From Methylobacterium platani (lineage in GTDB: Bacteria > Pseudomonadota > Alphaproteobacteria > Rhizobiales > Beijerinckiaceae): 64,000 nt of DNA. Shown here in pieces: positions 42,905 through 53,058 of the stretch. The translations under genes and the position numbers were made by a program. Positions within the stretch are counted from its first letter, which is position 1. Every line of letters starts with the position of its first letter. The stretch is from assembly GCF_001653715.1 (NCBI RefSeq), contig NZ_LWHQ01000015.1, forward strand, positions 76,689 to 140,688, read 5' to 3'. A model generated the notes under the pieces. It was not told the DNA's origin, did no database searches, and saw only the letters and a list, made by a program, of their open reading frames with translations.

Positions 42905-45196
42905 TCAATCGTTCGAAGGACGCGGGAGCGCGCGCTTGTCGGCCATCGCCTGGAGGATGTTGGAGAAATCGTCGGTCCAGGGCCGCCGTGCCATGTCCGG
43001 GGCGATCGGCGTCCAGGCCGCGAGCGCGCCGAGACGGGCGGGATCGCGCGCGAGCACCGCGACGGTGGCGGCGGCGCGAAACCGCGCCGGATCGAAGGGG
43101 AACGATTCGCGGGCGACATGGGTGGCGAGGCCGAATTCCGCCCCGACCCGGGCCAGGATGCGGCCGAGATCGAGGTGGCGGTTGGTGATGTGCACCACCA
43201 GCACGCCGTCCGGCGCGAGCTTCGCGAGGTAGAGCGCCAGGGCCTCGCGGGTGAGGAGATGGGCGGGGATCGCGTCGGACGAGAAGGCGTCGACGACGAG
43301 GAGCCCCAGGCCGCCGGGCGCGTCGGCGAGAGTCAGGCGGGCATCGCCCAGCACCACCGGCATGTCGGGGCCGCAGGCCGAGAGGAAGCGGAATCGCGCG
43401 GGGTCGCGGGCGATGCGGGCGACGACCGGATCGATCTCGTAGAAGCGCCAAGCCTCGGTCCCGGCCCGGTGGCAGGCGAGGCTTCCGGTGCCGAGCCCGA
43501 TCACCGCGACGGCACCGAGGGAGCCGGCCCGCGCCGCGCGGACCTCCCGGATCGCCGTCCCGAGCGGTCCCTCGGGCGTGTAGTAGACGAGGGGCTCCGG
43601 CGGGCCGTCGGCCGGGGTGCCGTCCGGGTTGGCGAGCCGCATCGCCCCGTGCACGGTGGTGCCGTGCATGAGGAGCCGCATCGTCCCGTCCGGCGTCTCG
43701 ACGATGCGGTGGATGCCGAAGAACGAGCGCAGGCTGACGGCGGCATCCGCCTGCATCGCCGCCAGGCACGCGCAGAGGGCGAGCAGGCCGGCCACCGCGA
43801 GGCGGTGGGGGTCGCGCCAGCTCGCCGCCACGAGGCCCGCCCCCGCGAGGGCGAGGAGCTGCGCCGGGGCGGGAACGCCGAGAAGCTGCCCGGCCAGCAC
43901 CATGATCCCGGCCGCCGCGAGGCCCGCGAGACCGCCCTGCGCTCCCCGGACGAGCCAGGCGCGGGCGCTGCCGGCGAAGAAGCCCGGCCGGCACGCCAGG
44001 GCGGCGACGATCAGCAGCGGGTACTCGACCACCCGCGAGACCGCGAGCGGCGCGACGAGCCCGCAGGCGATGCCGCCGAGCACCCCGCCGAGGGAGACGC
44101 AGACGTAGAACTCGGTCAGCCGGTCCGGGGCCGGGCGCAGGTGGTAGAGCGTGGCGTGGCCGATCAGGGCGGCGACGAAGAACAGACCGAGATGGAGCGC
44201 GAGCCCGCCCCACAGCCCGAAGCCGACGACGAAGCTGGCGAGCGCGAGCGCCGTGCCCCAGACCTGGAGGCGCAGCAGCATCCCGCCGGGCAGGCCCGTC
44301 CCGTCCCGGAAGGCGATCACGAAGGTGAGAAGGAAGAGCGCGAGGGGCGCGACCCAGAGGAGCGGCGCCGCCGCCACGTCGGTCGAGATGTGGGCGGTGA
44401 CCGAGACCAGGAGGGCGGAGGGCACGAAGGCGAGGCCGATCCAGGCGGCGCGCCGGCGCCGGCCCGGTGCCGGCGAGACCGGCGCCGTCGCGGCGCCGGA
44501 GCGATGCGGATCGCCCGCCGGCGCGCAGGCGAGGCCCGCGCCCAGGATGAGGAGGCCGAGGACGGCGAAGCCCGCGCCCCACGCCCCGGCCTGCCCGCGC
44601 AGGGGCCAGAGAGGCTCGATCAGGAGCGGATAGGCGAGGAGCGCGGCGAAGGAGCCGACATTCGAGGCGGCGTAGAGGAAATACGGGTCGCCGGACCGGG
44701 CATGGCCGGAGCGGGTGAACCAGGCCTGGAGCAGCGGGCCGTTCGCCGACAGGGCGAAGAACGGCAGCCCGACCGCCGTCGCGAACAGCCCGACGAGCCA
44801 GAGCGCCTGGTTCTCCGCCGGCGGGGCGCCCCAGCCCGCGGGCAGGCCGATCGGCAAGGCGAGCCCGGCGACCAGCATCAGCCCGAGATGGACCGCGAGC
44901 GCCGTGCGGGTGCCGAGCCGCCGCGCCAGCAGATGGGCGTAGAGGTAGCCGCCGAGCAGCAGCGCCTGGAACACCACCAGGGCGACCGACCACGTCGCCG
45001 GGCTGCCGCCGAGGCGCGGCAGCACCATCTTGGTGAACATCGGCTGGACCGAGAACAGCAGGAAGGCGGAGAGCAGCAGCGCCGCGGCCGTCGCCGGCAC
45101 CTGCGCGCGGGCAAGGACCGGGCCGGGCCGGGAAGCGGTCCCGAGCGCGGCGGTCGAGGTGGGAAGGCTGGTCGACTTTGGATGGCTGGTCGACAT
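42905..45196 (-). CDS. Membrane protein fused to spermidine synthase-like domain
   Basis: A 763-residue protein. Residues about 30-470 hold around 13 hydrophobic helices (MFS-like, SVQPMFTKMVLPRLGGSPATWS near the start). Residues about 520-740 form a spermidine-synthase-like SAM domain (VAVIGLGTGSLACHRAG, FYEIDPVVARIA, GLLVVDAFSSDAIPAHLLT). Such fusions are usually called fused MFS/spermidine synthase; polyamine synthesis is unproven. GXGTGS and the acidic residue after it are intact. Confidence 0.85.
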   Translation of the reverse strand: MSTSHPKSTSLPTSTAALGTASRPGPVLARAQVPATAAALLLSAFLLFSVQPMFTKMVLPRLGGSPATWSVALVVFQALLLGGYLYAHLLARRLGTRTALAVHLGLMLVAGLALPIGLPAGWGAPPAENQALWLVGLFATAVGLPFFALSANGPLLQAWFTRSGHARSGDPYFLYAASNVGSFAALLAYPLLIEPLWPLRGQAGAWGAGFAVLGLLILGAGLACAPAGDPHRSGAATAPVSPAPGRRRRAAWIGLAFVPSALLVSVTAHISTDVAAAPLLWVAPLALFLLTFVIAFRDGTGLPGGMLLRLQVWGTALALASFVVGFGLWGGLALHLGLFFVAALIGHATLYHLRPAPDRLTEFYVCVSLGGVLGGIACGLVAPLAVSRVVEYPLLIVAALACRPGFFAGSARAWLVRGAQGGLAGLAAAGIMVLAGQLLGVPAPAQLLALAGAGLVAASWRDPHRLAVAGLLALCACLAAMQADAAVSLRSFFGIHRIVETPDGTMRLLMHGTTVHGAMRLANPDGTPADGPPEPLVYYTPEGPLGTAIREVRAARAGSLGAVAVIGLGTGSLACHRAGTEAWRFYEIDPVVARIARDPARFRFLSACGPDMPVVLGDARLTLADAPGGLGLLVVDAFSSDAIPAHLLTREALALYLAKLAPDGVLVVHITNRHLDLGRILARVGAEFGLATHVARESFPFDPARFRAAATVAVLARDPARLGALAAWTPIAPDMARRPWTDDFSNILQAMADKRALPRPSND

Positions 45197-45283
45197 GGGC
45201 GGATCCGGCGAGGTCGCCCCCGTTCTCGCCCGCCGCCGTTTAAGATGAGGTGCAGGAGGCGCGCGCCTTTGCGCGCCTTCCGC

Positions 45284-47251
45284 TCATGACACCACGGCGG
45301 GCTCCGGCGCCTTCGCCGCCGGCCCCGGAACCTCTCCCGGCTCCAGATGCGTGCGCAGGCTCTCGCCCTCCTCGGACTCGGCCCGCTTCAGCGCCTCGCG
45401 GGCGGCCTCCGCCTCGCGCTGGCGGTTCCACATCGCCGCGTAGACGCCGCCCTGCGCCAGCAGCGCCCCGTGGGTGCCGCGCTCGGCGATGCGGCCCTGG
45501 TCGAGGACGATGATCTCGTCGGCGCCGACCACGGTCGAGAGGCGGTGGGCGATGACGAGGGTGGTGCGGCCGCGGCTGACCCGGTCGAGGGCGTCCTGGA
45601 TCTCGCGCTCGGTAAAGGAATCGAGGGCCGAGGTCGCCTCGTCGAGGACGAGGATCGGCGGCCCCTTCAGGATGGTGCGGGCGATGGCGACGCGCTGCTT
45701 CTCGCCGCCCGAGAGCTTCAGGCCGCGCTCGCCGACCGGCGTGTCGTAGCCCTCCGGCAGGGCGGCGATGAAGCGGTCGATCTGGGCCAGTCGCGCCGCC
45801 TCGCGCACCTCCTCCTCGGAGGCCTCCCAGCGGCCGTAGCGGACGTTGTAGCCGATCGTGTCGTTGAACAGCACCGTGTCCTGCGGCACCATGCCGATCG
45901 CCGCGCGCAACGAGTCCTGCTGCACGTCCGCGATGTCCTGCCCGTCGACCGTGATGCGCCCGGATTGCGGCTCGTAGAACCGGAACAGCAGGCGCGACAG
46001 GGTGGACTTGCCCGCACCCGACGGCCCGACGATCGCGACGGTGCGCCCCGCCGGCACCGTGAAGCTGATGCCGCGCAGGATCGGCCGCTCGGGCACGTAG
46101 GCGAAGTGGACGTTCTCGAACCGCACCACCGCGTCGGAGACCGCGAGCGGCGGCGCGCCCGGCCGGTCGGCGATCTCCGGATTGCGGTGCAGGATCTTGA
46201 ACATGTCGTCGATGTCGATCAGCGCCTGCTTGATCTCGCGGTAGATCATGCCCATGAAGTTGAGCGGCATCGAGAGCTGGACAAGCATGGTGTTGACCAG
46301 CACGAAGCCGCCGATCGTCGCCCGCCCGGCCATGATGTCGCGCGCGGCGAGCCACATCACCACGCTCATGCCGATCGTGAAGATCACCGCCTGGCCGGCG
46401 TTCAGCACCGCGAGCGAGACGTAGGTCTGGGTCGAGGCCTTCTCGTAGCGGGCCATCGACTGGTCGTAGCGGGCGGTCTCGCGGGCTTCCGCCCCGAAAT
46501 ACTTCACCGTCTCGTAGTTGAGCAGCGAATCCACCGCCTTGGTGTTGGCGTCGGTGTCGGACTCGTTCATCCGCCGGCGGATGGCGATGCGCCACTCCGT
46601 GGCCTTGTAGGTGTAGCCGAGATAGGCCGCCACCATGACGAGCACGACCGCCGAGTAGGACAGGCTGAACTCGTAGGCGAGCGTGCCGAGCACGAGCAGG
46701 AACTCGACGATGGTCGGCACCAGCGTCAGCACCATCAGGCGCGAGAGTTCCTCGATGCCGTTGCGGCCGCGCTCGAGCACCCGGGTCAGGCCGCCGGTCT
46801 TGCGCTCGAGGTGGAAGCGCAGGGACAGCTGATGCATGTGCCGGAAGGTCTGCAGCGCCAGCCGCCGCACCGCGTGCATCGCCACCTTGGCGAACAGCCC
46901 GTCGCGCACCTGGGTCAGGAGCGCCATGGCGATCCGCGCCGTGCCGTAGAGCAGGATCATCAGGGCCGGCGCGGCCCAGATCCCGGTCGGGACGCTCCCC
47001 TCCTTGCCGCCCACCGCCGCCACGAGCGCGTCGGTCGCCCACTTGAAGGTGAACGGCATCGCCAGGGTGACGACCTTGGCGACGAGCAGCAGCCCGAAGG
47101 CGGTGAAGACGCGGCGCTGCAGGTCGGGCCGGCCATGGGGCCAGAGATAGGGCCACAGGCGCCGGTAGGTCGCGACGAGGCCGGGCCGCTCGGGCTCGGC
47201 CGGGGGGGTCTGGGTGGTGGACAAGGAACCGGTTCCGGACGGGATCGCCAC
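45284..47251 (-). CDS. ABC exporter, Atm1/HMT1 type
   Basis: A 655-residue half-transporter: a six-helix membrane domain (residues about 40-330) and an ATPase domain with Walker A VGPSGAGKST, Q-loop MVPQDTVLFNDT, signature LSGGEKQRVAIART, Walker B ILVLDEATSALD and switch His in IAHRLST. The pattern DSLLNYETVKYFGAEARE is typical of mitochondrial-type Atm1 and bacterial relatives that export glutathione-linked sulfur or metal conjugates. Confidence 0.9.
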   Translation of the reverse strand: MAIPSGTGSLSTTQTPPAEPERPGLVATYRRLWPYLWPHGRPDLQRRVFTAFGLLLVAKVVTLAMPFTFKWATDALVAAVGGKEGSVPTGIWAAPALMILLYGTARIAMALLTQVRDGLFAKVAMHAVRRLALQTFRHMHQLSLRFHLERKTGGLTRVLERGRNGIEELSRLMVLTLVPTIVEFLLVLGTLAYEFSLSYSAVVLVMVAAYLGYTYKATEWRIAIRRRMNESDTDANTKAVDSLLNYETVKYFGAEARETARYDQSMARYEKASTQTYVSLAVLNAGQAVIFTIGMSVVMWLAARDIMAGRATIGGFVLVNTMLVQLSMPLNFMGMIYREIKQALIDIDDMFKILHRNPEIADRPGAPPLAVSDAVVRFENVHFAYVPERPILRGISFTVPAGRTVAIVGPSGAGKSTLSRLLFRFYEPQSGRITVDGQDIADVQQDSLRAAIGMVPQDTVLFNDTIGYNVRYGRWEASEEEVREAARLAQIDRFIAALPEGYDTPVGERGLKLSGGEKQRVAIARTILKGPPILVLDEATSALDSFTEREIQDALDRVSRGRTTLVIAHRLSTVVGADEIIVLDQGRIAERGTHGALLAQGGVYAAMWNRQREAEAAREALKRAESEEGESLRTHLEPGEVPGPAAKAPEPAVVS

Positions 47252-47374
47252 CGCCTATAGGCCAGGACGCGACAGGGAGACAGCGCGCCGGGCGCGAGCC
47301 GGCCCTGCGCCGGGTGGACGCCGGCACGGGCCGGCGCCGCATCCGCACGCAAAGCCGGCGCGGCGGGCCGGGCG

Positions 47375-48775
47375 TCAGCCGCTTCTCTCCGGCGCCGCGC
47401 CCGGCCCCTGCGGCGCCTCGCCGGGCAGCACGAAGACCTGGCCGGGATAGATCCGGTTGGGATCGCGGATCTGGCCCTGGTTGGCGTCGAAGATCACGGT
47501 GTAGCGCAGGCCCCGGCCGTAGGCCTTGCGGCTGATGTTCCACAGGTTGTCGCCGCGGGTGACCGTCGCCGTGCTGATGCCGGGCACGAAGACCGCGCCG
47601 GGCTCGGGCGGGGCGGCGTCGGCGGGAATGCGGACCGCCTCGGCGCCCGGCACCCGCTCGGCCGGAGACGGCGTCTCCGCGGGCGCCGGGGCGCCGGGCG
47701 TCGAGGGGAGACGGGCCGCACGCCCGCCGGGTCCGCCCGGCGCCGCGGCGGGAACCGGGCCGAGCGTCGCCGGCACCGCGAAGGCCGTCTCGGCCCGGGT
47801 CTTCACCGCGCCGGAGGCGGGATCGACCTGATCGACCCGCACCCGGTAGTCGCCGGGCTTGACGCCGCTCCCGATCGTGAAGGCGACGCGCCCGTCCGGC
47901 CCCGCCTTGCCGGGCGCCACCAGCGTGTCGTTGAGGTAGAGCCGCAGATCGGCCTTCGGGGCGCCCTGCGCGGTCACGTAGAGCCGCCCGCCCGCCTCGG
48001 CATCGACGCCGACGACCTTGACCGGCGCCGGGCCGGACGGCGGAGCGGCGGGACCGGCCGCCCCGGGCTTGCCGGTGTCGATCTTGCCGGTCTCGATCTT
48101 GGCGACCTCGCCGGTCCCGACGGCCGGGCGCTCACTCTTCCCTGCCGAGAGCTCACTTTTCCCTGCCGGGGGCTCACTTTTCCCTGCCGGGGGCTTGGCC
48201 TCCGGCAGGGAGAGCACCGCGGTCGGCTGGCCGGGGGCCGTGACGGCGACGAGGGGCTTGCTGCGGCGATCCTGCGCCACCATCACCACGGCGCTGGCCC
48301 GGCCGAGGGCCGTGCTGCCGTCCGGCGCGGTGCTGCGCAGGGTGATCTCGCTCGTGCCGGGCGGCAGGGCCGGCGGCACCAGGGCGAAGTTGCCGGCCGC
48401 GTCCGCCCGGGTGCGGGCGAAGGGCTCGCCGTCGCGCAGCACCTCGACCTCCGCCCCCGGGTGGCTGCGCCCGGCGACGACGCTCGCCCCGTCGGGCTCG
48501 ACCCGGATGACGTCGAAGGAGGGCGCGGCGCCCGCCGCCTCGACCGGCTTGCCCGTGAGGGCCGCGAGCGGGGCCGGCGCCCCGGCGGGCGCCGTCGCCT
48601 GCGGCGCGGGGGGCGCCTGCGACGGCGTCCCCGGCACGGCCGGCTCGGGCGAGACGAGCGAGAACAGGCGCGTGCCGCTCGCGGCGACGCCGATGAGCAC
48701 GAATCCGGCGACGAGGCCCACGGCCGCGAGGGCCAGCCCCCTGCGCAGCTCGGTCGTCCGCAACTCGGTCGTCAT
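47375..48775 (-). CDS. LysM domain protein, membrane-anchored
   Basis: A 466-residue protein. One N-terminal transmembrane segment (LALAAVGLVAGFVLIGVAASG), a long Pro/Ala-rich extracytoplasmic stretch with two Ig/bacterial-adhesin-like beta segments (AEVEVLRDGEPFARTRADAAG, ADLRLYLNDTLVAPGKAGPDG), and a C-terminal LysM domain (TVTRGDNLWNISRKAYGRG...NRIYPGQVFVLP) that should bind peptidoglycan. Start MTTELRTTEL chosen over longer low-complexity frames. Confidence 0.85.
   Translation of the reverse strand: MTTELRTTELRRGLALAAVGLVAGFVLIGVAASGTRLFSLVSPEPAVPGTPSQAPPAPQATAPAGAPAPLAALTGKPVEAAGAAPSFDVIRVEPDGASVVAGRSHPGAEVEVLRDGEPFARTRADAAGNFALVPPALPPGTSEITLRSTAPDGSTALGRASAVVMVAQDRRSKPLVAVTAPGQPTAVLSLPEAKPPAGKSEPPAGKSELSAGKSERPAVGTGEVAKIETGKIDTGKPGAAGPAAPPSGPAPVKVVGVDAEAGGRLYVTAQGAPKADLRLYLNDTLVAPGKAGPDGRVAFTIGSGVKPGDYRVRVDQVDPASGAVKTRAETAFAVPATLGPVPAAAPGGPGGRAARLPSTPGAPAPAETPSPAERVPGAEAVRIPADAAPPEPGAVFVPGISTATVTRGDNLWNISRKAYGRGLRYTVIFDANQGQIRDPNRIYPGQVFVLPGEAPQGPGAAPERSG
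48131..48192 (-). repeat. In-frame 21-base tandem repeat inside the LysM gene
   Basis: About three copies of a 21-base unit (plus strand CTCACTTTTCCCTGCCGGGGG with variants) encode PAGKSE-type heptads (PPAGKSE, LSAGKSE). The unit keeps the frame, so copy number can change the linker length without breaking the gene. Confidence 0.7.
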
Positions 48776-49035
48776 GGCGCAAACCTCATGGCGCAAACCT
48801 CTCGGCGCAACACTCCCGCTCACGGGTCCCCCGCGAAGTCGGCCGGTCTGCCGGCCTTTTTGTCCCGGCCGGCCGCGCGACCTTTCGCCTCCGGTCGACA
48901 CGCCCACGCCATCGCCCTCATAGTAACAGGAGTGGCGGGGCGAGACCACGCGGCGCGAATCGCGCCGGCCCGGCCGGGACATTGCGTGGGACGGATGGGA
49001 CGGCCGGTTTCGGCCGCGAACGGTGCGGAGACTCG

Positions 49036-49629
49036 ATGCGGACGGTTTGCGTGTATTGCGGCTCGGGGTTCGGCACCGATCCGGTCTTCGAGGCGTCGGC
49101 GCGGGCGCTCGGCCGCCACCTGGCGGAAGCCGGCATCGCCCTGGTCTATGGCGGCGGCAATGTCGGGTTGATGGGTACGGTGGCGCGGGCGGTGCTCGAC
49201 CATGGCGGCCACGTCACCGGCATCATCCCGGATTTCCTGAAGTCGCGCGAGCGCATGCTCGACGACGTGCAGGAGACCATCGTGGTCTCCGACATGCACA
49301 CCCGCAAGAAGCTGATGTTCGACCGCTCGGACGCCTTCGTGGCGATGCCCGGCGGCATCGGGACTCTGGAGGAGCTGGTCGAGCAGATGACCTGGTCGCA
49401 GCTCGGCCAGCACGCCAAGCCGATCCTGCTGCTCTCGGTGGCCGATTTCTGGGCGCCGTTCCTCGGCCTCCTCGACCACATGCGCCGCACCGGCTTCATC
49501 CGCGAGGGCCTCGACCTCAGCTACCTCGTCGCCGAGGAGCCCGAGCAGGTGGTGCCGATGCTGCGCGCCGCGACCGAGCGGACTGCGCCGCGGCCGGAGG
49601 CGGAAGCGCTGATCGAGGAGAAGTTCTGA
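49036..49629 (+). CDS. LOG family protein (cytokinin riboside phosphoribohydrolase-like)
   Basis: A 197-residue Rossmann-type protein. The LOG signature PGGIGTLEELVE and the upstream VYGGGNVGLMG and CVYCGSGFGTDP motifs are intact. LOG enzymes release cytokinin bases or other nucleobases from nucleoside monophosphates. Methylobacteria are known cytokinin producers, so a plant-related role is possible but not shown. Confidence 0.9.
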   Translation: MRTVCVYCGSGFGTDPVFEASARALGRHLAEAGIALVYGGGNVGLMGTVARAVLDHGGHVTGIIPDFLKSRERMLDDVQETIVVSDMHTRKKLMFDRSDAFVAMPGGIGTLEELVEQMTWSQLGQHAKPILLLSVADFWAPFLGLLDHMRRTGFIREGLDLSYLVAEEPEQVVPMLRAATERTAPRPEAEALIEEKF

Positions 49630-49729
49630 GGTCCTTTTCGCCCGCCCGTCTCCGGACCGTGCCGGGACCGCGCCGCCGGAGCGCCCCGTCACGGCCCGGA
49701 GGCCCTCCCGCACACCGTTGCCCAATTCG

Positions 49730-49972
49730 ATGCACGAGGACGTCACCTTGGACGCGAAGCCCCCGCATGACCTGCTGCCCTACCGCCTGATGACCGGAAA
49801 GGACGACGCGAGCTTCTGCCGCCGGATCTCGGAGGCGCTGGCCATGGGCTATCGCCTCTACGGCTCGCCGTCCTGTACGTTCAACGGCACGGACGTGATC
49901 GTCGCCCAGGCGGTGGTCTGGCCCACGGTGGTCGAGGAGAGCACCGTGGATCCGACGGCGCATCGGGTCTGA
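49730..49972 (+). CDS. DUF1737 protein
   Basis: An 80-residue soluble protein matching DUF1737 (LPYRLMTGKDDASFCRRISEALAMGYRLYGSPS, then VIVAQAVVWP). Function unknown. ATG at 49730 used; a TTG at 49718 would add four residues. Confidence 0.8.
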   Translation: MHEDVTLDAKPPHDLLPYRLMTGKDDASFCRRISEALAMGYRLYGSPSCTFNGTDVIVAQAVVWPTVVEESTVDPTAHRV

Positions 49973-50005
49973 CAGGCGGCACCGCCGGCCCGGATATCCG
50001 ATGGT

Positions 50006-50029
50006 CGGGCGGCCCGCGGAGGCCGCCCG
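50006..50029. terminator. Hairpin between convergent genes
   Basis: CGGGCGGCC (50006-50014) pairs perfectly with GGCCGCCCG (50021-50029), loop CGCGGA. It separates the DUF1737 gene from the glycosyltransferase gene and probably ends transcription from one or both sides. There is no T-run. Confidence 0.5.
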
Positions 50030-50039
50030 CAGCGATCGC

Positions 50040-52634
50040 TCAGCCGTCGGCCTTGTCCGACCTGACCAGCGTGCCCCCCCCCAGCAGGCAGGTCTGCTGC
50101 GAAGCGTATTCGAGATCGACTTCGGTGTAGGGATGCCGCTCGAGGTCGAAGTTCGGGTTGTAGAACAGATCGTTCTTCAGCACGGCTCCCCACTTGCGGC
50201 GCATATGCGCGATCTCCTTGAGGAACCGCGCCTGCTTGGCCGGCGAATCCTCGTACCCGCGTGACTTGGACTCGGCGTGATACGCGAAGTGCGTGTTGAT
50301 CAGCAGGTTCCTCAAGCCGGCCCGACGCAGCTTGAGGCAGAGATCGACGTCGTTGAACGCGACCGTCAGATCCTTCTCGTCCAGGCCCCCGACCGCCTCG
50401 AAGCTCTCCTTCGAGACCAGCAGGCATGCGGCGGTGACCGCCGACACCTCCTGGTTCAGCCGGCCGCGGCAGAAATAGCCGGCATCAGCCTGGTTCAGGC
50501 CGATGAAGGCGTGCCCGGCGACGCCGCCCTGCCCGATGATCACGCCGTCGTGCTGCACGGTCGCGTCCGGATACAGGAGCTTCAGGCCGACCGCCCCCAC
50601 CCGGTCACGCTGCACCGCGCCGAGCATCGCGCTGAGCCAGCCATGGCTCGAGAAATACACATCATTGTTCAGGAGCAGAATATATTTTCCCGTCGCCTGC
50701 CGGACTGCATAATTGTTGATCGCCGAGTAGTTGAAGGGACCGTCCCACCGCACGGTCTTCACGCCGGCCGTCGTCTCCAGCATCTCCAGCGCGCTCCGCG
50801 ACGTCTCGGAGCTACCGTTGTCGGCGACGATGATCTCGAGCTTGACGTTCCGTGTAGTCATCCGCAGCGACGAGACGCAGTTGATGACGAGGTCGACGTG
50901 ATCGCGAGTCGGGATGATGACCGACACCACGTCGTCGGGATCCGCCCGCCAGACCACGGATGGGAACGGGAACGCCGGATCCGCGACCGAAGCCTCAGCC
51001 GGCCGCGAGGCGCGCGACAGGTGCGCCTGCACCGCGGTCAAGCCCGCATTCACCACGTACGACTTCGCCGACGTCGATGCGGCTGTCGAGGTCGACGAGA
51101 TGCGCCAGTGATAGAGCACGCGCGGGATGTGTCCGATCCGGTGGGCCGGGGTCTTCTCGCTCAGCCTGAGCAGCAGGTCCCAATCCTGGGCCCCGTCGAA
51201 GTCCGGCCGCAGGAAGCCGACCTCCACGAGCTTCGCCTTCGCCACGAACACCATGTGGCAGATGTAGTTCACCCCCAGCAGGAGATCGTAGTTGAAGGCC
51301 GGCTTGTAGTGCGGCTGCACGAACTCGCCGCGCTCGTCGATCTTGTCCTCGTCGGAGTAGACGACGTCGTAACGCCCCGTGGCGAAAGCCTCGGCTGCGA
51401 GCAGAAGGGCCTCGGGCTCGATCAGGTCGTCGTAGTCCATGAAGGCAACGATGTCGCCGCGCGCCGCCTTCAGGGCGCGGTTGGTGTTGTTGGAGATTCC
51501 TCCGCGCTCGTCGTTGAGCAGGACGACGATACGGGAATCCTCGCTGGCCGCATCGTTGAGGACGTCCAGGCAGTCCTTATTCGTCGTGCCGTCATCCGAT
51601 ATCACGAGTTCCCAGCGGGTGTAGATCTGCTTCCGGACACTCTCGATCGCGGCATGGATGAAGGCGGGATTGCCCTCGTAGGTCGGCATGACGACCGAGA
51701 TGAGCGGACCGCCCTCCTCTTCGGACTGCGTCCGCAGCTTGTGCTGGGTCAGCGAATTGGTACGGATGAAGTTTTTGTAGATGTAGTTGTAGTTATTGAG
51801 ACTGGCGCCGGCTTCGAGGTTGCGCTTTTCGACGAACTTCTTGAGCACGTCGAGATCGGCTTCGAGACGGTTCACGAGAGCGCCAAGCTCGGAGACCGAT
51901 TGCGCCGCGTCGGGCAACGTGTTCTTGAGAACAACGACCTGCGGCGATCCCAGCAGATTGAAACCCGACACTGCTTCGACGACCTGAACGTAGTGCGGCC
52001 GGTCGTCGAAAAATTCGAGGGGTATCTTGAATTCGAATCCTCCTATCCCGCTCGGAATCTGCGGGATCAGGTCGCTTCTAAAAATATTACAGGTCGCAAA
52101 ACCAACGATCGAATCGTCAATCTTTACGCATAACTGCTGAGGCGCATCAGAATTATTACTGTCGGCGCACCACCCCGTCAGCTTGAAGTCCTTGAGCCCG
52201 TCAAAATAACCGATTAACGACGGCGGGTTAAATTTCTTGATCCTAGCGGAGATAACGTCCGGCCTCTCGAGCTCGGCATGACTCTTATCTAGCTCGACAT
52301 CCTGTCCAACCAATCTTATCGATATCGAGTCCCAAAACTCTTCGATCGAAGGGAACTTCCTGACCATCTCCTTTTCGTCGAACTCGAACAAGAACCCACA
52401 CGAGCGATGGTCAGCCGCATGCTCAGCGACATCGTCACGGGGAATGTCCGCCCTGATCGTGGCAAGATTCTGCTGGCCGACCCAGACCTCCAATTTGCAC
52501 GAATAGCCAGGCATGTCAGAGATGAACGCCCAACCAGCCACGTACCGGTGGGACATCTTTTCGACCCGACCGTAGAAATTAAAACCGTCCACAGCCGATC
52601 CGATATCGGCCCTGGACTTCAGTACCGCAACCAT
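50040..52634 (-). CDS. Large glycosyltransferase with two GT2 domains
   Basis: An 864-residue protein. Residues 1-260 form a beta-rich N-terminal region; a coiled-coil-like segment follows. GT-A domain 1 starts at about residue 320 (PLISVVMPTYEG, FMDYDDLIEPEA, VVYSDEDKID). Domain 2 starts at about residue 580 (VVSVIIPTRDHVDLV, LLLNNDVYFSS, NDVDLCLKLRRAG). Such tandem transferases build surface glycans such as O-antigen or rhamnan chains. An AGGAGAGA site precedes the ATG. The 5' third is noticeably AT-richer than the rest. Confidence 0.85.
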   Translation of the reverse strand: MVAVLKSRADIGSAVDGFNFYGRVEKMSHRYVAGWAFISDMPGYSCKLEVWVGQQNLATIRADIPRDDVAEHAADHRSCGFLFEFDEKEMVRKFPSIEEFWDSISIRLVGQDVELDKSHAELERPDVISARIKKFNPPSLIGYFDGLKDFKLTGWCADSNNSDAPQQLCVKIDDSIVGFATCNIFRSDLIPQIPSGIGGFEFKIPLEFFDDRPHYVQVVEAVSGFNLLGSPQVVVLKNTLPDAAQSVSELGALVNRLEADLDVLKKFVEKRNLEAGASLNNYNYIYKNFIRTNSLTQHKLRTQSEEEGGPLISVVMPTYEGNPAFIHAAIESVRKQIYTRWELVISDDGTTNKDCLDVLNDAASEDSRIVVLLNDERGGISNNTNRALKAARGDIVAFMDYDDLIEPEALLLAAEAFATGRYDVVYSDEDKIDERGEFVQPHYKPAFNYDLLLGVNYICHMVFVAKAKLVEVGFLRPDFDGAQDWDLLLRLSEKTPAHRIGHIPRVLYHWRISSTSTAASTSAKSYVVNAGLTAVQAHLSRASRPAEASVADPAFPFPSVVWRADPDDVVSVIIPTRDHVDLVINCVSSLRMTTRNVKLEIIVADNGSSETSRSALEMLETTAGVKTVRWDGPFNYSAINNYAVRQATGKYILLLNNDVYFSSHGWLSAMLGAVQRDRVGAVGLKLLYPDATVQHDGVIIGQGGVAGHAFIGLNQADAGYFCRGRLNQEVSAVTAACLLVSKESFEAVGGLDEKDLTVAFNDVDLCLKLRRAGLRNLLINTHFAYHAESKSRGYEDSPAKQARFLKEIAHMRRKWGAVLKNDLFYNPNFDLERHPYTEVDLEYASQQTCLLGGGTLVRSDKADG

Positions 52635-53058
52635 GTCTCTCTCCTGAGCACCCCGGCAACCCGCCACCCGAACGCAACCCGATGATATATTTTATTTTTT
52701 GATCGTTCGACGTCGGCAGCACTCTGATAAATTGCTTCCGAGATTGGCCGCCCTTTGTCGTTTCAGTACCAACCACCTGCGCACTGGGCAGCAGCACCTG
52801 CCGCTTTCAGGCCCGCGTTCCTTCACAAGCAAATGGGTTGCCACGTCCAACGGATCAATCGACACGCTGACCCGCACGATCACGCGGCAGGCGCGTGATC
52901 GCACATCCCCAACGCCTGTACCATGCGTTTGTGAATGTCCCGCCACACGGCCACCCAATACGGATCTGGCGCATTCTCGCATGCCTTCGATCACGGCTGG
53001 CGGCAACCCCTAGCACGACCAGGGCAAGCGGCCCTGATCAATAGGGCCGCGCCTATTG
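52635..53058. other. Island intergenic region
   Basis: This 424-base gap holds an AT-rich stretch at 52681-52705 that probably includes the leftward glycosyltransferase promoter, and a 9-bp inverted repeat (GATCACGCG 52878-52886 with CGCGTGATC 52892-52900). The right part should contain the left end of the IS630 remnant, but I could not define its boundary. No gene is supported. Confidence 0.5.

Noticed and set aside
42452..45289. A 945-codon open frame opposite psd and the spermidine-synthase fusion
   Set aside because: Charged low-complexity translation crossing two real genes; a GC-bias shadow.
52692..53006. A 104-codon frame on the minus strand in the island gap
   Set aside because: Ser/Arg/Cys-rich with no motif, no ribosome site and lying in IS-associated DNA.
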